Shown here piece after piece: positions 47,701-49,065 of a DNA stretch of 49,065 bases. The position numbers and the translations under genes were made by a program. The stretch spans positions 1-49,065 of the forward strand of contig QLUS01000001.1 in assembly GCA_018725535.1 (NCBI GenBank). The letters run 5' to 3'. Numbering within the stretch: the stretch's first letter is position 1; every line of letters begins with the position of its first letter. This DNA comes from Bacillota bacterium. GTDB lineage: Bacteria > Bacillota > UBA994. Under the pieces are notes generated by a model, which saw only the letters and a list, made by a program, of their open reading frames with translations, had not been told where the DNA came from and made no database searches.

Positions 47701-48948
47701 CTAGACTCGCTCTACCCAAGCCCCGAGCTGCGCTAGCTTAAGGTCTAGTCTCTCGTACCCGCGGTCCATATGGTCTATGCCATGTACTAATGTCTCACCT
47801 TCCGCCACCATACCCGCAAGAACCAACGACGCGCTTGCCCTGAGGTCACCGCCCCTTACCTCCGCGCTCGTCAGGCAATCCACACCCTCAATTATGGCGC
47901 TGCGACCCTCAATGCGTACGGACGCACCCATCTTGGTGAGTTCCTCGAGGTGCTTAAAGCGCTCGTCCCAAACTGTCTCGGTGACGATGCTTGTTCCATC
48001 CGCTATGGTGAGCAGTGTACTCATCGGGGCCTGAAAGTCTGTAAAAAATCCTGGATACGGCAAGGTCTTGACGTTAACAGCGGTAGGCCGTTCTGGCCCC
48101 ATGACGCGCACAGTGTCCTCACCGGCTACGACCACAGCACCCGTCTCCCGCAACTTAGCAACCACGGCATCAAGGTGCATGGGAATAACATTGTTAAGCT
48201 TTACGTCGCCACCGGTCAGGGCGGCCGCAATCATCAGCGTCGCCGCTTCACTCTGGTCAGGTATAATGCTGTGCTGGCAGCCATGCAGCCGCTTGACTCC
48301 CTGTATGCGAATAGTCTCCGTGCCCGGCCCAAAGACCCGCGCGCCCATGGCGTTAAGCATGTTCGAGAGGTCAATAATCCATGGCGCTTGGTAAGCATTG
48401 ATAATCGTAGTTTGCCCCTCGGTCAGCACCGCGCTTAGCATAGTGTTAATGGTCGCCCCCACGCTGGCTACATCCATGTAAACGGAATTACCGGAGAGCT
48501 TCTGAGCGGAGAGCTTAATGGAGCCGTGCTCAATGTGCGCCTCCGCACCTAACGCGCGGAATCCTTTAAGATGCTGATCAATCGGGCGGGGACCAATGTC
48601 GTCGCCGCCCGGCAGAGCTCCCTCGGCGCGGCCAAATCGCGCGAGCATCACGCCAAGCAAATAGTACGAAGCTCGCAGTTTGCGCATAAGTTCCGGCTTG
48701 GGGACAGCATAGACTAACCCGCGCGGGTCGATGGTCACGACGCCGTCAGCAAATGTAGCCTGTACGCCAAGGCCGCGTAGAATATCACAGAAGACCCGCA
48801 CATCGCTTAAGTCGGGTACATTTTCAATCGTCACGGGTTCATCGGCTAACAGCGCGGCCGGGATAGCCGCCAAAGCCACGTACTTTGAACCGTTCACGGT
48901 TACTTCGCCACGTAACCGTGTTTTTCCTTTCACTAACACACTCGTCAT
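47701..48948 (-). CDS. murA: UDP-N-acetylglucosamine 1-carboxyvinyltransferase (MurA) with Cys-to-Asp active site
   Basis: 415-aa EPSP-synthase-fold enzyme making UDP-GlcNAc-enolpyruvate, the first committed step of peptidoglycan synthesis. Conserved pieces: VNGSKYVALAAIPAALL (Lys22 kept, Asn23 replaced by Tyr), LPGGDDIGPRPIDQHL, YPGFFTDFQAPMSTL (Asp305) and GGDLRASASLVLAG (Arg397). The catalytic Cys115 of the PGGCAIG motif is Asp here. In Mycobacterium and Chlamydia such an Asp gives natural fosfomycin resistance. The Tyr at 23 is unusual, so a changed role is possible. The start is ATG at 48948, with GAGGG upstream; a longer open frame is not needed. Confidence 0.9.
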   Translation of the reverse strand: MTSVLVKGKTRLRGEVTVNGSKYVALAAIPAALLADEPVTIENVPDLSDVRVFCDILRGLGVQATFADGVVTIDPRGLVYAVPKPELMRKLRASYYLLGVMLARFGRAEGALPGGDDIGPRPIDQHLKGFRALGAEAHIEHGSIKLSAQKLSGNSVYMDVASVGATINTMLSAVLTEGQTTIINAYQAPWIIDLSNMLNAMGARVFGPGTETIRIQGVKRLHGCQHSIIPDQSEAATLMIAAALTGGDVKLNNVIPMHLDAVVAKLRETGAVVVAGEDTVRVMGPERPTAVNVKTLPYPGFFTDFQAPMSTLLTIADGTSIVTETVWDERFKHLEELTKMGASVRIEGRSAIIEGVDCLTSAEVRGGDLRASASLVLAGMVAEGETLVHGIDHMDRGYERLDLKLAQLGAWVERV

Positions 48949-49016
48949 TGCATCGCCCTCGTCTTCTTCTATGCCCTTTATTATCCTAGAGCAGGCGCGC
49001 AATGTCAACCGAAAAT

Positions 49017-49065
49017 GGCTTTCCGCTTTCCGCTTGCAGCTGCTTGTGGGGAGGCGGATAGCGGA
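49017..49065. repeat. Heptamer repeat at the window edge
   Basis: TTTCCGC units followed by GCAGCTGC and an AGCGGA tail; the window ends inside it. Same family as at 29555-34688. Confidence 0.8.

Overview
The window looks like chromosome from an anaerobic, Gram-positive-type bacterium of the Bacillota (Clostridia-like). I base this on a YhaM-family exoribonuclease, a pyruvate kinase with the extra C-terminal PEP-utiliser domain, paired half-length ChrA proteins, a LytTR/DUF3021 pair, a GlnK/GlnL-like two-component pair, CCA-encoding tRNA genes, strong AGGAGG ribosome sites with many TTG/GTG starts, and consensus sigma-A promoters with 17-bp spacers. No species can be named from this sequence. 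There is no phage, CRISPR array or transposase gene.

Layout. 1-2.9 kb: eight tRNA genes (Val-GAC, Leu, Cys, Gly, Phe, Asp, Val-TAC, Arg), all on the minus strand, split by an M14 carboxypeptidase. 2.9-10.3 kb: murD, 3-hydroxybutyryl-CoA dehydrogenase, two half-ChrA transporters, a YczE-type membrane protein, pyruvate kinase and the tRNA CCA enzyme. 10.4-16.2 kb: a degenerate prepilin, a LytTR regulator broken by an in-frame TGA with its DUF3021 partner, a cobalamin riboswitch with terminator, btuF-btuC-btuD, and an HI0933-type flavoprotein carrying an internal duplication. 16.2-25.1 kb: a lipid kinase, a NusG-II protein, and a ten-gene Mrp/Mnh cation-antiporter operon in the order E-F-G-(MbhD)-(MbhE)-B-C-D-D'-D'', preceded by an RnfG-like FMN-binding protein. 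D' is an internal-deletion pseudogene. 25.2-29.5 kb: an amber-interrupted glycosyltransferase, then kbl, yhaM, a thioredoxin-like gene and ccdA on the minus strand.

The most interesting gene is the thioredoxin-like one at 26960-27367. Its first active-site cysteine codon is TGA (U-R-S-C). A 6-bp hairpin with a GGU apical loop starts 20 nt after that codon, so it reads as a selenoprotein with a bacterial SECIS element, placed in an operon with its likely membrane electron donor CcdA. It would be missed as two short ORFs by standard gene calling.

29.5-35.6 kb: a Nudix-like protein lacking the catalytic glutamates, a second M14 peptidase, an Orn/Lys/Arg decarboxylase and a YcbB-type response regulator. 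The genes here are separated by composite heptamer-phased repeats (TTTCCGC, TGTAAGC, TGTACGC, GGGCACT) that recur in a fixed order and in both orientations. 35.6-45.1 kb: sensor kinase, PmbA, TldD, LL-diaminopimelate aminotransferase, a frameshifted glutamate-cyclase-like gene, a GH4 glycosidase with a hairpin over its ribosome site, panB and an unrecognised 420-residue protein. 45.2-49 kb: a frameshifted Nim/PNPOx-like gene running antisense into a GGDEF protein, and a MurA whose catalytic Cys is Asp, implying fosfomycin insensitivity.

Several genes are broken by single lesions (two nonsense codons, three 1-nt frameshifts, one deletion). Raw-read checking should decide between sequence error and real decay or recoding.
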